Assembly: GCA_021295775.1 (NCBI GenBank)
Contig: JAGWBS010000013.1
Span: forward strand, 3,581-44,926
Direction of reading: 5' to 3'
DNA: 41,346 nucleotides
DNA from: Pseudomonadota bacterium
GTDB lineage: Bacteria; Myxococcota_A; UBA9160; SZUA-336
Shown here: piece by piece, positions 8,209 to 14,821 of the stretch
Numbering within the stretch: position 1 is the first letter of the stretch
How the letters are laid out: every line of letters starts with the position of its first letter
Notes under the pieces: model-generated
Databases searched by the model: none
What the model saw: only the letters and a program-made list of their open reading frames with translations
Told to the model about the DNA's origin: nothing
Translations under genes and position numbers: made by a program

Positions 8209-9009
8209 ATGGACCTGGGACTCGACGACAAAACGGCGCTGGTGACCGGAAGCTACCGGGGCACCGGATCCGGCATCGCGCGCGTGCTGGCGCGCGAGGG
8301 CGCACGGGTGATCGTGCACGGCCTGGAGAGCGGCCAGGCCGACGAAGTCGCCGCGCAGATCCGGGCGGAAGGCGGCGAGGCCGTGGCCGTGAGCGGAGAC
8401 ATCCGCAACGGGGCGGGCGCCGAGCGGGTGGCGCGGGAGGCGCTGGAGGCCGCGGGCCGGGTCGACGTGCTGGTCAACAACTACGGGCTGGCCGCCGGCG
8501 GCGGCTGGCTCGATGGCGGCGACGACGACTGGCTCGACATGTACCAGGTCAACGTTCTGTCCGGCGTGCGCCTGGTGCGGCTGCTGGTGCCCGGAATGCG
8601 CGAGCGCGGCTGGGGGCGGGTGCTCTTCGTCTCGACCGTCGGCAGCCTGCGCCCGCGGGCCCAGACGCCGGGCTACTACGCCGCCAAGACGGCGCTGCTC
8701 AACATGGGCCTCAGCCTGGCCAAGGAGCTGGCCCGCAGCGGGATCACCGTGAACACCGTCAGCCCGGGCATCATCGCCACCGCCGAGGTCCGCGCCAGCC
8801 TGGAGCGCCGCGCCCGCGAGCGCGGCGAGGACGTCGACTGGGACGCGATCCAGAGCCGCGCCGCCTCGGACTTCATGCCCAACCTCTGCGGCCGCATCGC
8901 CGAGGTGGAAGAGATCGGCCAGTTGGTCGCCTTCCTGTCCGGCCGGCACGCCGGCTACATCAACGGCAGCCACCTCCGCATCGACGGCGGCGCTTCCGAC
9001 TGTCTGTAA
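8209..9009 (+). CDS. Short-chain dehydrogenase/reductase (SDR)
   Basis: A 266-residue classical SDR. The Rossmann motif TGSYRGTGSGIA (TGxxxGxG), the second-strand region VIVHGLE, the NNYG motif (NNAG in most members), the catalytic Ser in FVSTVGS and the YYAAK active-site Tyr-x-x-x-Lys are all present. The C-terminal GYINGSHLRIDGGAS is the usual SDR end. The residues after beta-2 do not settle NAD versus NADP. It follows the luciferase-like gene by 26 bases with a GGGGAGCGAAGC ribosome-binding region before ATG 8209, so it is likely the third gene of the yhbY operon. It converges with the MelB-like transporter gene. Substrate unknown; activity is expected because the catalytic set is complete. 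Confidence 0.9.
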   Translation: MDLGLDDKTALVTGSYRGTGSGIARVLAREGARVIVHGLESGQADEVAAQIRAEGGEAVAVSGDIRNGAGAERVAREALEAAGRVDVLVNNYGLAAGGGWLDGGDDDWLDMYQVNVLSGVRLVRLLVPGMRERGWGRVLFVSTVGSLRPRAQTPGYYAAKTALLNMGLSLAKELARSGITVNTVSPGIIATAEVRASLERRARERGEDVDWDAIQSRAASDFMPNLCGRIAEVEEIGQLVAFLSGRHAGYINGSHLRIDGGASDCL

Positions 9010-9017
9010 GCGGGCTC

Positions 9018-9036
9018 CGCGCGCCTGGAGCGCGCG
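9018..9036. terminator. Hairpin between convergent SDR and transporter genes
   Basis: CGCGCGC (9018-9024) and GCGCGCG (9030-9036) pair around a five-base loop, immediately between two converging stop codons. No T-run follows on either strand, so it would be a Rho-type or pausing structure at best. Confidence 0.35.
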
Positions 9037-10431
9037 CTATGCCGGCTCCGCGGCGGCGGTGCGGCGGCTTTCGAGTTCCGCCACGATCTCGGCGTGGCGG
9101 GCGCGCGTCAGCCGGTAGGAGCGGGAGCTCCACACGGCGATCCCCAGGAAGACGGCCGGGGCCACGGCGGTCAGCCAGCGCACGGCCTGCAGGGCGGACT
9201 CGGGCTGGGGGTGCGGGCCGTCGTGATAGCCCGCGAGCTGCAGCACGGAGCCGGCCAGGAACACGCCGGTGGCCCCGCCCAGCTTGCGGGTGAAGGTGAA
9301 GAAGCCCGAGTAGATTCCCTCCCGCCGCTCTCCGGAGCGCAGCTCGTCCTCGTCGACGACGTCGGCGAGCATCGACCACGGCATCATGTCGACCACCGCG
9401 TAGCCTCCGGCGGACACGGCCACCAGCGCGAACGCGGCCCAGCGGGGCGGAAAGTCGGAGTCCGCGATCAGGAACAGCAGCATCGTCCCGCCCCACCACA
9501 GGCAGCCGTAGCCGAACGCGCGCCGCTTGTCGGTGCGCTCGGCCAGGCGTACCCAGAGCGGCAGGACCACCACCGCGGACAGGATGAAGACCCCCGCGAC
9601 CGCCTCGAAGTCGCCCGGCCGTCCCAGCCAGTCGCCCACGAAGAACAGCAGCATCATCCCGACCAGGTCCATCGAAATCCGCCCGCTCAGGTACATGCCC
9701 GACAGGCGCAGGTAGTCGGGGTGCGTCCACAGCAGGCGCAGACCGTCGAACCAGCCGCGGCGGGCGGGCGCGGTCCAGTCGCCGCGCTCGCGCACGGCGG
9801 CGAAGAGCGCCAGCCACGGCAGCGTCACCCAGACGCCGAAAGCGCAGCCCATCAGGAAGAAGTCCGGTTCGGGGCCGCCCAGCCACTGGGCCAGCGGGCG
9901 CGTTCCGGTCGCCGCGAGCAACGTGCCCAGCAGGGTGAGCGCGGAGCGGTAAGCGTTGACCGAGGTGCGCTCGTCGAAGTCGGGCACGATCTCCGGCAGG
10001 ACCGCGACGTAGGGCACCGAAACGACGGTCGAGGCCAGCGAGTAGAACACGTAGACGCCGCAGTAGAAGGCGAACAGGGTCCACTGGCCGCTCAGCCCGG
10101 GGTCGACCCAGAGCAGCGCGAAGCTCAGCCCGAAGGGAATCGCCCCGAGCGCGAAATACGGCCGGCGGCGGCCGAATCGGCTGCGCGTCCGGTCCGACAG
10201 ACGGCCCATCAGCGGATCGGTGAAGGCGTCGACGAAGCGGCCCACCAGCGGCACCGCCGCGGCCAGCCCGGGCGCGATCCCGACCACCTTGGCCAGGTAC
10301 CAGACGTAGACCAGCGAGAGAGCCGAGAGCGTGACGTTGACCGCGTGGTCGCCCGTTCCCAGCAGCAGCTTGGTGCCCACCCCGAGGGGCGGGCCCGCGG
10401 GGCGCGGCTCGCTTTCCCGCCGCTGGCCCAT
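9037..10431 (-). CDS. MFS sugar-type transporter of the GPH/MelB group
   Basis: This 464-residue protein has about twelve membrane helices and the GPH (glycoside-pentoside-hexuronide:cation symporter) signatures. These are the N-terminal LGTGDHAVNVTLSAL, D-P-L-M-GRLSDRTRSRFGRRRPYF between helices 2 and 3, and VSVPYVAVLPEIVPDFDERTSVNAYR. The C-terminal half has DVVDEDELRSGERREGIYSGFFTFTRKLGGA, also a family signature. GPH carriers use Na+ or H+ to import sugars, but many in soil and sediment bacteria take other solutes. The ATG lies six bases downstream of TAAAAT, implying a leaderless transcript, and a perfect 12-base palindrome covers the -35 position. The stop converges with the SDR gene. 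Family certain, solute unknown. Confidence 0.88.
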   Translation of the reverse strand: MGQRRESEPRPAGPPLGVGTKLLLGTGDHAVNVTLSALSLVYVWYLAKVVGIAPGLAAAVPLVGRFVDAFTDPLMGRLSDRTRSRFGRRRPYFALGAIPFGLSFALLWVDPGLSGQWTLFAFYCGVYVFYSLASTVVSVPYVAVLPEIVPDFDERTSVNAYRSALTLLGTLLAATGTRPLAQWLGGPEPDFFLMGCAFGVWVTLPWLALFAAVRERGDWTAPARRGWFDGLRLLWTHPDYLRLSGMYLSGRISMDLVGMMLLFFVGDWLGRPGDFEAVAGVFILSAVVVLPLWVRLAERTDKRRAFGYGCLWWGGTMLLFLIADSDFPPRWAAFALVAVSAGGYAVVDMMPWSMLADVVDEDELRSGERREGIYSGFFTFTRKLGGATGVFLAGSVLQLAGYHDGPHPQPESALQAVRWLTAVAPAVFLGIAVWSSRSYRLTRARHAEIVAELESRRTAAAEPA

Positions 10432-10437
10432 GCCGCC

Positions 10438-10443
10438 ATTTTA
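10438..10443 (-). promoter_or_regulatory. -10 box TAAAAT six bases before the transporter ATG
   Basis: On the minus strand TAAAAT is followed by GGCGGC and then ATG (10431-10429). The distance predicts transcription starting at the ATG. The palindrome at 10460-10471 replaces a normal -35 box. Confidence 0.5.
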
Positions 10444-10459
10444 GGGGAATTATGGAGCT

Positions 10460-10471
10460 GACTGCGCAGTC
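10460..10471. promoter_or_regulatory. Perfect 12-bp palindrome GACTGCGCAGTC, candidate operator
   Basis: The palindrome sits 17-28 bases upstream of the transporter -10 box, where RNA polymerase would meet a -35 element. That is a usual place for a dimeric repressor or activator of a solute transporter. The binding protein is not visible in the window. Confidence 0.4.
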
Positions 10472-10669
10472 CACTGTTCTGCGTCGAACGGCGCTCGAGC
10501 CTTTCCGTTTGACCGGCCTGAAAGACCGTCCCTGCCGACGCCTCGGGGAAATTCCCGCCCGAACCAGGATGAACCTGGACAGAGTTTCGTGATTTTATCG
10601 CTTCAAGACGACCGAAGCAACACCGGTGCAGTCAAGTACAATTTCTCAGATGCTGCCGAAGTGTCCCGG

Positions 10670-10675
10670 TAAGAT
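10670..10675 (+). promoter_or_regulatory. Weak -10-like box TAAGAT upstream of the FIST gene
   Basis: TAAGAT followed by CCGGGAC lies about 30 bases before GTG 10706. TACAAT at 10637-10642 is an alternative. Neither has a clear -35 partner. Confidence 0.3.
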
Positions 10676-10705
10676 CCGGGACGTGATTCGATCCCCGGCG
10701 CCGCG

Positions 10706-11884
10706 GTGGACCCGGCCGTGAAGTGGGCCAGCGCGCTCTCCGAGAACTCCGAGCCCCGCGCCGCGGCGCGCGAAGCGGTCGCGGCGCTGCGCGGGCAGAT
10801 CCCCGACGGGGATCCGGACCTGATCGCAGTGTTCGCGTCGGGACGCACCGCGCGCGGCTTCGAGGAGGCCTGCGCCGAATTGAGCGAGACCTGGCCCCGC
10901 GCCCGGCCCATCGGCTGCAGCGCCCACGGCGTGATCGCCGCGGGGCGGGAGATCGAGGGGGCGGACGGCCTGGCCCTGGCCGCGGCCCGGCTCCCCGGAG
11001 TCCGCCTGCACCCCTTCGCGTTCGCCCCCGGAGAACAACCCGACGGACCCGGGCCCTGGCGAGCCCTGCTCCCCGACGGCGAGCCGAGCGGGATCGTCCT
11101 GCTCGCGGATCCGCTCACCTGCGACGTCGAGGCCCTGATCGCGGGCGCGCACGCCGCCTACCCGGAGGCCGTCCTGACCGGCGGCCTGGCGAGCGGCGGG
11201 CAGGCTCCCGGGGAGCACCGGCTCCGGGCCGGTCCCCACGCGCTTTCCGGCGGAGCGGCGGGCCTGCTGCTGGCCGGAGACCTGGAGATCGACTCGATCG
11301 TCGCGCAGGGCTGCCGTCCGGTCGGCTCGCCAATGTTCGTCACGCGGGCCCAGAACAACGCGCTAATCGAGCTGGACGGGCGTCCGCCCGCGCAGGTCCT
11401 CCAGGAGCTCTTCGCCCAGGCCTCCCAGCGCGACCGTTCGCTGTTCACCCACTCGCTGTTCATCGGACTCGAGATGCGCGAAGGACAGAGCGAGTATGGC
11501 GCCGGCGATTTCCTGGTGCGCAACATCGCCGGCCTGGATCCGGAATCGGGCGCGCTGGTCGTCGGCGGTCCGCTGCGCGTCCACCAGGTCGCGCAGTTCC
11601 ACCTGCGCGACCGCGAAACCTCCGCGGAGGACCTCGAGCGGCAGCTCGAGCGCCACGCCCGCGCCGGCCGCTCCGCCAGCGGCGGACTGATGTTTTCCTG
11701 CGTGGGCCGCGGCTCCGGCCTCTACGGGGCGCCCGACCACGACAGCCGGGCGCTGGCGCGGCACTTCGGCCCGCTGCCGGTCGCGGGCTTCTTCGGCAAC
11801 GGCGAGATCGGCCCGGTCGGCGGGCGCAGCTTCCTGCACGCCTACACCAGCGCCTTCGCCCTGTTCCGGTCCGCCGGAGCCTGA
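10706..11884 (+). CDS. FIST-domain sensory protein (FIST_N and FIST_C)
   Basis: A 392-residue cytoplasmic protein with the two parts of the FIST sensory module. FIST_N spans about residues 25-195 (PIGCSAHGVIAAGREIEGADGLALAAARL and AVLTGGLASGG). FIST_C spans about 215-375 (QGCRPVGSPMFVTRAQNNALIELDGRPPAQVL, NIAGLDPESGALVVGG, SGGLMFSCVGRGSGLYG and VAGFFGNGEIGPVGG). FIST proteins are thought to bind small ligands such as amino acids and are usually coupled to chemotaxis receptors, kinases or GGDEF proteins. Here the module stands alone with no output domain. GTG 10706 and GTG 10718 are both possible starts; neither has a clear ribosome-binding site. The insertion element begins only about 30 bases after the stop. 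Confidence 0.88.
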   Translation: MDPAVKWASALSENSEPRAAAREAVAALRGQIPDGDPDLIAVFASGRTARGFEEACAELSETWPRARPIGCSAHGVIAAGREIEGADGLALAAARLPGVRLHPFAFAPGEQPDGPGPWRALLPDGEPSGIVLLADPLTCDVEALIAGAHAAYPEAVLTGGLASGGQAPGEHRLRAGPHALSGGAAGLLLAGDLEIDSIVAQGCRPVGSPMFVTRAQNNALIELDGRPPAQVLQELFAQASQRDRSLFTHSLFIGLEMREGQSEYGAGDFLVRNIAGLDPESGALVVGGPLRVHQVAQFHLRDRETSAEDLERQLERHARAGRSASGGLMFSCVGRGSGLYGAPDHDSRALARHFGPLPVAGFFGNGEIGPVGGRSFLHAYTSAFALFRSAGA

Positions 11885-11909
11885 GCCCGGAGGAACGCCG
11901 GGGGTTGGA

Positions 11910-11919
11910 GCTGTTACCA
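11910..11919 (+). repeat. Left candidate end repeat GCTGTTACCA
   Basis: Direct-orientation partner of 13646-13656, differing by one inserted T. It lies just upstream of the AT-rich stretch leading into tnpA. Confidence 0.35.
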
Positions 11920-11939
11920 GTATATGAAACTTTAGGAAC

Positions 11940-12242
11940 GTGACAGATACTCTACGGCGTATCCGTCTTTCCCGCTGGGCAGAGCTGCATGGGATCACTG
12001 CCCGCGCCGCTCGGCAGATGATCGACTTCGGGACTCTCCCAGCAGAGATCGACCCGGTTCGCATCGGCAAGTTCTGGTACGTGCGGGTCATCGACGACGC
12101 CAGACTCCTTACCATCGCGTATGCACGCGTCTCGTCCCACGACCAGCGTGCCGATCTGGAGCGACAGAAGCTCCGTTTGCTCGAACATGCACAACGCCAA
12201 CGCATCCAGGTGGACCAGGTGATCGCCGAGGCAGGGCAGTGA
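11940..12242 (+). CDS. Truncated IS607-type serine recombinase (TnpA)
   Basis: Only 100 residues from GTG 11940, against about 190-215 for intact IS607 TnpA. Residues 8-55 resemble the MerR-like DNA-binding region (SRWAELHGITARAARQMIDFGTLPAEIDPVRIGKFWYV). Residues 60-100 are the start of the serine-recombinase domain with YARVSSHDQRADLERQ, which includes the catalytic Ser. The chain stops just where the family normally continues with the GSG-containing segment, so most of the catalytic domain, including the active-site arginines, is missing. AGGAAC lies just upstream of the GTG. Its stop shares GTGA with the tnpB start. It cannot be a working recombinase alone but might still bind DNA. Confidence 0.7.
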   Translation: MTDTLRRIRLSRWAELHGITARAARQMIDFGTLPAEIDPVRIGKFWYVRVIDDARLLTIAYARVSSHDQRADLERQKLRLLEHAQRQRIQVDQVIAEAGQ

Positions 12243-13669
12243 TCTCGACTGCGGTTCGCGTGGTGCGACCGCCGAAGGAGGATCTGGCCGTCCTCGATCG
12301 GGGCATCTCGATCCTTTCTCGCGCGACACGGATGGTCTTCTCGCGGGTGTACCAGCGGGGCGAGGATGCCGCCCGCACCAAGCGCGAGGTTTGCGCGACG
12401 ATGGGGCTTCTCGCCCGGCACTACTCGGGCTGCCGTGCCGATGCCATCGGTGCAGTGCGGGGCTGGCGTGAGCGGCTGAAGGAGCAGCGCATTCATCTGC
12501 GGACACGACTTGCGGCGCTGGAAGCGAAGCGCGAGAAAGACTGGGAGAAGCCCGAGACAAGGCGACGAAACGCGGTCGCGACGCGCAAGGCCGAGACTCG
12601 CCTCGCAAGTGTCGAGGCGGAACTCGTCGGCGCCCCAAGGCATTGCTTCGGGGGCCGGAAACTTCTTCGCCAAGGCCGACTCGGGCAATGGCGCGCGAGG
12701 CGTGACGGGAACGCTCTGTTTGCCGGCGAGTCCGGGAAGAAGTACGGCAACGAGGTCGCCAGATGGGACCCGGAGACGGGTCGGCTCGAAGTCAAGCTCC
12801 CTGGAGGGCTTCGCCCTGTCGTGCTCGACGACGTACGGTTCGCACCGAAGGTCGAACAGGACCTCCGGGCCTGCATTGAAGCGCGCACCCCTGTGTCGTG
12901 GCGCATGAAGCTGCTGCCCCGGGGAAAGGTGGAGCTCTGCGTGACCTACGAGGAGTGGGAGCCCGCCGTTTGCACCGATGCCGCGAACGCCGCTCTTGCC
13001 CTCGACCTCAACGCCGACCACATTGCGGCGACGTTTGTCTCGGGCGACGGACGATTGCAGGAGACCCGGCGCTGGGACTTGCGCCCGAGCAACGACTCGG
13101 TCCAGAACGCGATGCGTGACTTTGCGCTCTTCGCCGCGGCCAAAGGCGTGCCGGTCATCGCCGAGGACCTCGACTTCCGCAAGAAAAAAGCGTGGCTTCG
13201 GCAGTACGGAAAGAAGTTCGGGACCGTGCTCTCGCTGTTTCGCACCAAGCGGCTCTTGACGGCACTCGAGCGCCAGTGCCGAAGACGCGGCGTCGAGGTC
13301 ATCTACGTGGACCCGAGTTTCACCACGAAGCTCGCCAACGTGAACCGGTACCGGATAGGGATTCATCACGCCGCGGCGTTCGTCATCGGACGCCGTGGCC
13401 TCGGATTTGCCGAGCGTGTGCCGAAGACGGCCTCGCCCCCCGTGCGCGCCGAAGTGAAGCGCCGGGGTACGCGGGGCTGGGAGAGCATGCTCGTGCAGTG
13501 GCTACCCTTCGCATGGCGTACGGGTGGTCGGCGTGAGGCCAACAAGAAGCCGGGGGCCCGCGAGGGCCCTGCCGGGAAGTCTTCTTCCCGGTCCGATGGG
13601 CTTCGGGGCGCTGCTGCAAGTCGGGCTGCCGTTGGCCCGGCGGCGGCTGTTATCCATACAGTCGCTTAA
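12239..13669 (+). CDS. tnpB: TnpB-family protein lacking zinc ribbon and usual third RuvC Asp
   Basis: A 476-residue TnpB relative. RuvC-I is LALDLNADHIA with Asp256, RuvC-II is VIAEDLDF with Glu309, and the arginine/lysine-rich bridge-like regions are present. In ordinary TnpB a four-Cys zinc ribbon and a D-x-N-A-A motif follow. Here the corresponding segment reads DPSFTTKLANVNRYRIGIHHAAAFVIGRRGLGF, with no cysteines and with Ile375 where the Asp would align. This matches the TnpB-related accessory branch (xHxAAAxVIxRR type) rather than the guide-RNA nucleases that have been studied. Whether it cuts DNA is therefore doubtful. The basic C-terminal tail (residues about 433-476) overlaps two perfect hairpins. 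GTG 12239 overlaps the tnpA stop. Confidence 0.75.
   Translation: MISTAVRVVRPPKEDLAVLDRGISILSRATRMVFSRVYQRGEDAARTKREVCATMGLLARHYSGCRADAIGAVRGWRERLKEQRIHLRTRLAALEAKREKDWEKPETRRRNAVATRKAETRLASVEAELVGAPRHCFGGRKLLRQGRLGQWRARRDGNALFAGESGKKYGNEVARWDPETGRLEVKLPGGLRPVVLDDVRFAPKVEQDLRACIEARTPVSWRMKLLPRGKVELCVTYEEWEPAVCTDAANAALALDLNADHIAATFVSGDGRLQETRRWDLRPSNDSVQNAMRDFALFAAAKGVPVIAEDLDFRKKKAWLRQYGKKFGTVLSLFRTKRLLTALERQCRRRGVEVIYVDPSFTTKLANVNRYRIGIHHAAAFVIGRRGLGFAERVPKTASPPVRAEVKRRGTRGWESMLVQWLPFAWRTGGRREANKKPGAREGPAGKSSSRSDGLRGAAASRAAVGPAAAVIHTVA
13554..13656 (+). ncRNA. Candidate omega RNA scaffold at the tnpB 3' end
   Basis: Two perfect hairpins stand side by side: GGGCCC/GGGCCC around GCGA (13554-13569), and an 8-bp stem CCGGGAAG/CTTCCCGG around TCTT (13572-13591). 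A weaker CCGA/TCGG stem (13593-13606) follows. TnpB guide RNAs are known to overlap the gene's 3' end and to run through the element's right end into flanking guide sequence, which fits this position. Terminator or mere GC-driven pairing are alternatives. Confidence 0.4.
13646..13656 (+). repeat. Right candidate end repeat GCTGTTATCCA
   Basis: Direct-orientation partner of 11910-11919. It lies downstream of the hairpins and upstream of the next gene's -10 box. Confidence 0.35.
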
Positions 13670-13682
13670 CCTGCAACGGTGC

Positions 13683-13688
13683 TATCCT
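13683..13688 (+). promoter_or_regulatory. -10 box TATCCT of the 148-residue unknown gene
   Basis: TATCCT followed by GCGGCCCG lies before a leader with GAGGGAGA and ATG 13719. It resembles the boxes before htpG (TAAACT then GCGGCCCG), and has no -35 match. Confidence 0.45.
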
Positions 13689-13718
13689 GCGGCCCGTTTT
13701 CAGCCGAGGGAGACGAAG

Positions 13719-14165
13719 ATGGACGAAGAGAAGGTCAAAGAGATCGTTTCCAACATGCTCTTCTTCAACGGGAAGAAGGACGTGTCGATCGACGAGATCG
13801 CCCTGATTCAGCCCGGCCTGGCGCGCATCATGCCCGAGATCGCCGACCGCACCTGGAAGCTGTACTACACGGCCAAGGAGGGTTGCTGGGACTACGCCAT
13901 CTACCAGTGGAAAGAGGCCAAGAAGCTCTTCGAACTGGGCGCGCTGGTCCGGCCCAAGCACGAAGAGGCGATCGAAGAGTATCTGCGGGACGACTGGTCC
14001 AAGCTGGAGGGACCGCTGCGGGACCAGGACTTCGCCAGCTTCGACAAGCACTTCGCGGAAGCCATCGACTCCGCCAACGCCTGGCACGAGCAGAAGGACA
14101 AGGGCTACATCAAGTGGAAGCTGCCCGACTACCCGCCCCCCGATCTCGACCTGACCCACCGCTGA
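13719..14165 (+). CDS. Conserved-looking small soluble protein of unknown function
   Basis: A 148-residue protein that is acidic overall, rich in Trp, Tyr and charged residues, and has no signal peptide or membrane segment. It should be largely helical. Features include an N-terminal EIVSNMLFFNGKKDVSIDEIA, an aromatic stretch TWKLYYTAKEGCWDYAIYQWKEAKKLF and a C-terminal KLPDYPPPDLDLTHR. I recognise similar proteins only as uncharacterised ones from proteobacteria, with no assigned function. The start at ATG 13719 is backed by GAGGGAGA. The gene has its own -10 box and stands alone, flanked upstream by the insertion element and downstream by a convergent NfeD-like gene. Confidence 0.8.
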   Translation: MDEEKVKEIVSNMLFFNGKKDVSIDEIALIQPGLARIMPEIADRTWKLYYTAKEGCWDYAIYQWKEAKKLFELGALVRPKHEEAIEEYLRDDWSKLEGPLRDQDFASFDKHFAEAIDSANAWHEQKDKGYIKWKLPDYPPPDLDLTHR

Positions 14166-14226
14166 GCCCAGCGGCCCGGTAGAGAGTTCCGGGACCCGAC
14201 CCCTCCAAGCGACGCCGGAGCCGTCC

Positions 14227-14246
14227 CGCGGGCCGGATTTCCCGCG
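14227..14246. terminator. Hairpin in the convergent gap before the NfeD-like gene
   Basis: CGCGGG (14227-14232) pairs with CCCGCG (14241-14246) around an eight-base loop in the 175-base gap between two converging genes. There is no T-run. The rest of the gap shows only GC-rich sequence. Confidence 0.25.
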
Positions 14247-14340
14247 TGCGGGGATGGCCGGCGCGCGCGCGGCGACGCCGGACGGGCCGCGCGGGAGCCA
14301 CCGCCCGCGAAGCGGCGGCGCGGGGTTTCCGCTTTCGGCT

Positions 14341-14712
14341 TCAGTCGGGCTCGACCAGCAGCGTCAGGCGCCGGACGCCGCGCACTCGGACCGCAGCGCC
14401 GGCAGCGACCGGCGCCGAACTGCGCGCGCGCCACAGCTCGCCGCGCACCCGGACGTAGCCCGTGGGGGCAATCTCCTCGTGGGCCACGCCGCGCTCCCCG
14501 ATCAGCCGGCCGGCGCCGACGCGGTCCGCTCCGTCGACCAGCGAACTGCGCACCAGCGGATAGACCGCGATGTCCTTGGCGATCCACGCGCCCAGCGCGC
14601 CCCAGGCCATCCAGTCCGGCAGTCCCGCCCAGGACCACACCGCCCAGACGATCCCCGCGGCCAGCGCCATGCCGGGGAGCTGCATCAGGCTGTATTTCAG
14701 CAGCGGCGACAC
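14341..14712 (-). CDS. NfeD-like C-terminal domain membrane protein
   Basis: From GTG 14712 the protein is 123 residues. Two hydrophobic helices (about residues 8-45, MALAAGIVWAVWSWAGLPDWMAWGALGAWI split by a short turn) are followed by a small OB-fold domain of the NfeD type, with LIGERGVAHEEIAPTGYVRVRGELWRARS and the closing VRGVRRLTLLVEP. NfeD proteins pair with stomatin/SPFH membrane proteins in known operons; no such partner is in the window. The frame stays open upstream to 14949, but that part overlaps the promoter and start of the small plus-strand gene and looks non-coding, so I chose the short start. Role is inferred as membrane organisation only. Confidence 0.72.
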   Translation of the reverse strand: MSPLLKYSLMQLPGMALAAGIVWAVWSWAGLPDWMAWGALGAWIAKDIAVYPLVRSSLVDGADRVGAGRLIGERGVAHEEIAPTGYVRVRGELWRARSSAPVAAGAAVRVRGVRRLTLLVEPD

Positions 14713-14786
14713 GCCGGGATTCCAGAAATTTCCTCGCGGATCGCCGGGAAGGGCCGTTTCCCGACGGCGGTTCGCCCAGGATGCCG

Positions 14787-14792
14787 TATGCT
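14787..14792 (+). promoter_or_regulatory. -10 box TATGCT of the 81-residue gene
   Basis: TATGCT followed by CGACCCCG lies 29 bases before ATG 14822, in keeping with the window's other TAnnCT boxes. Confidence 0.4.
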
Positions 14793-14821
14793 CGACCCCG
14801 CGGCCAGCGCCCGCGGATCCC

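Larger units (their letters stand above)
10444..10705. other. AT-richer divergent intergenic region between transporter and FIST genes
   Basis: This 262-base stretch separates divergent genes and is visibly less GC-rich than its surroundings. It holds the palindrome at 10460-10471, CCAGG/CCTGG arms near 10564-10578, a TACAAT at 10637-10642 and TAAGAT at 10670-10675 on the plus strand. No small gene or tRNA fold was found in it. Confidence 0.5.
11910..13656 (+). mobile_element. IS607-like insertion element with tnpA remnant and tnpB
   Basis: The stretch between the FIST gene and the next gene holds an IS607-type gene pair: a HTH/serine-recombinase tnpA and an overlapping tnpB. Similar sequences GCTGTTACCA (11910-11919) and GCTGTTATCCA (13646-13656) occur in direct orientation at the two flanks and are my best guess for the ends. 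If right, the last few tnpB codons and the stop (13669) lie in flanking DNA, and the next gene's -10 box (13683) is untouched. The recombinase is too short to be active, so the copy is probably immobile unless helped by another element. Base composition is visibly less GC-rich than its neighbours. Confidence 0.6.
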
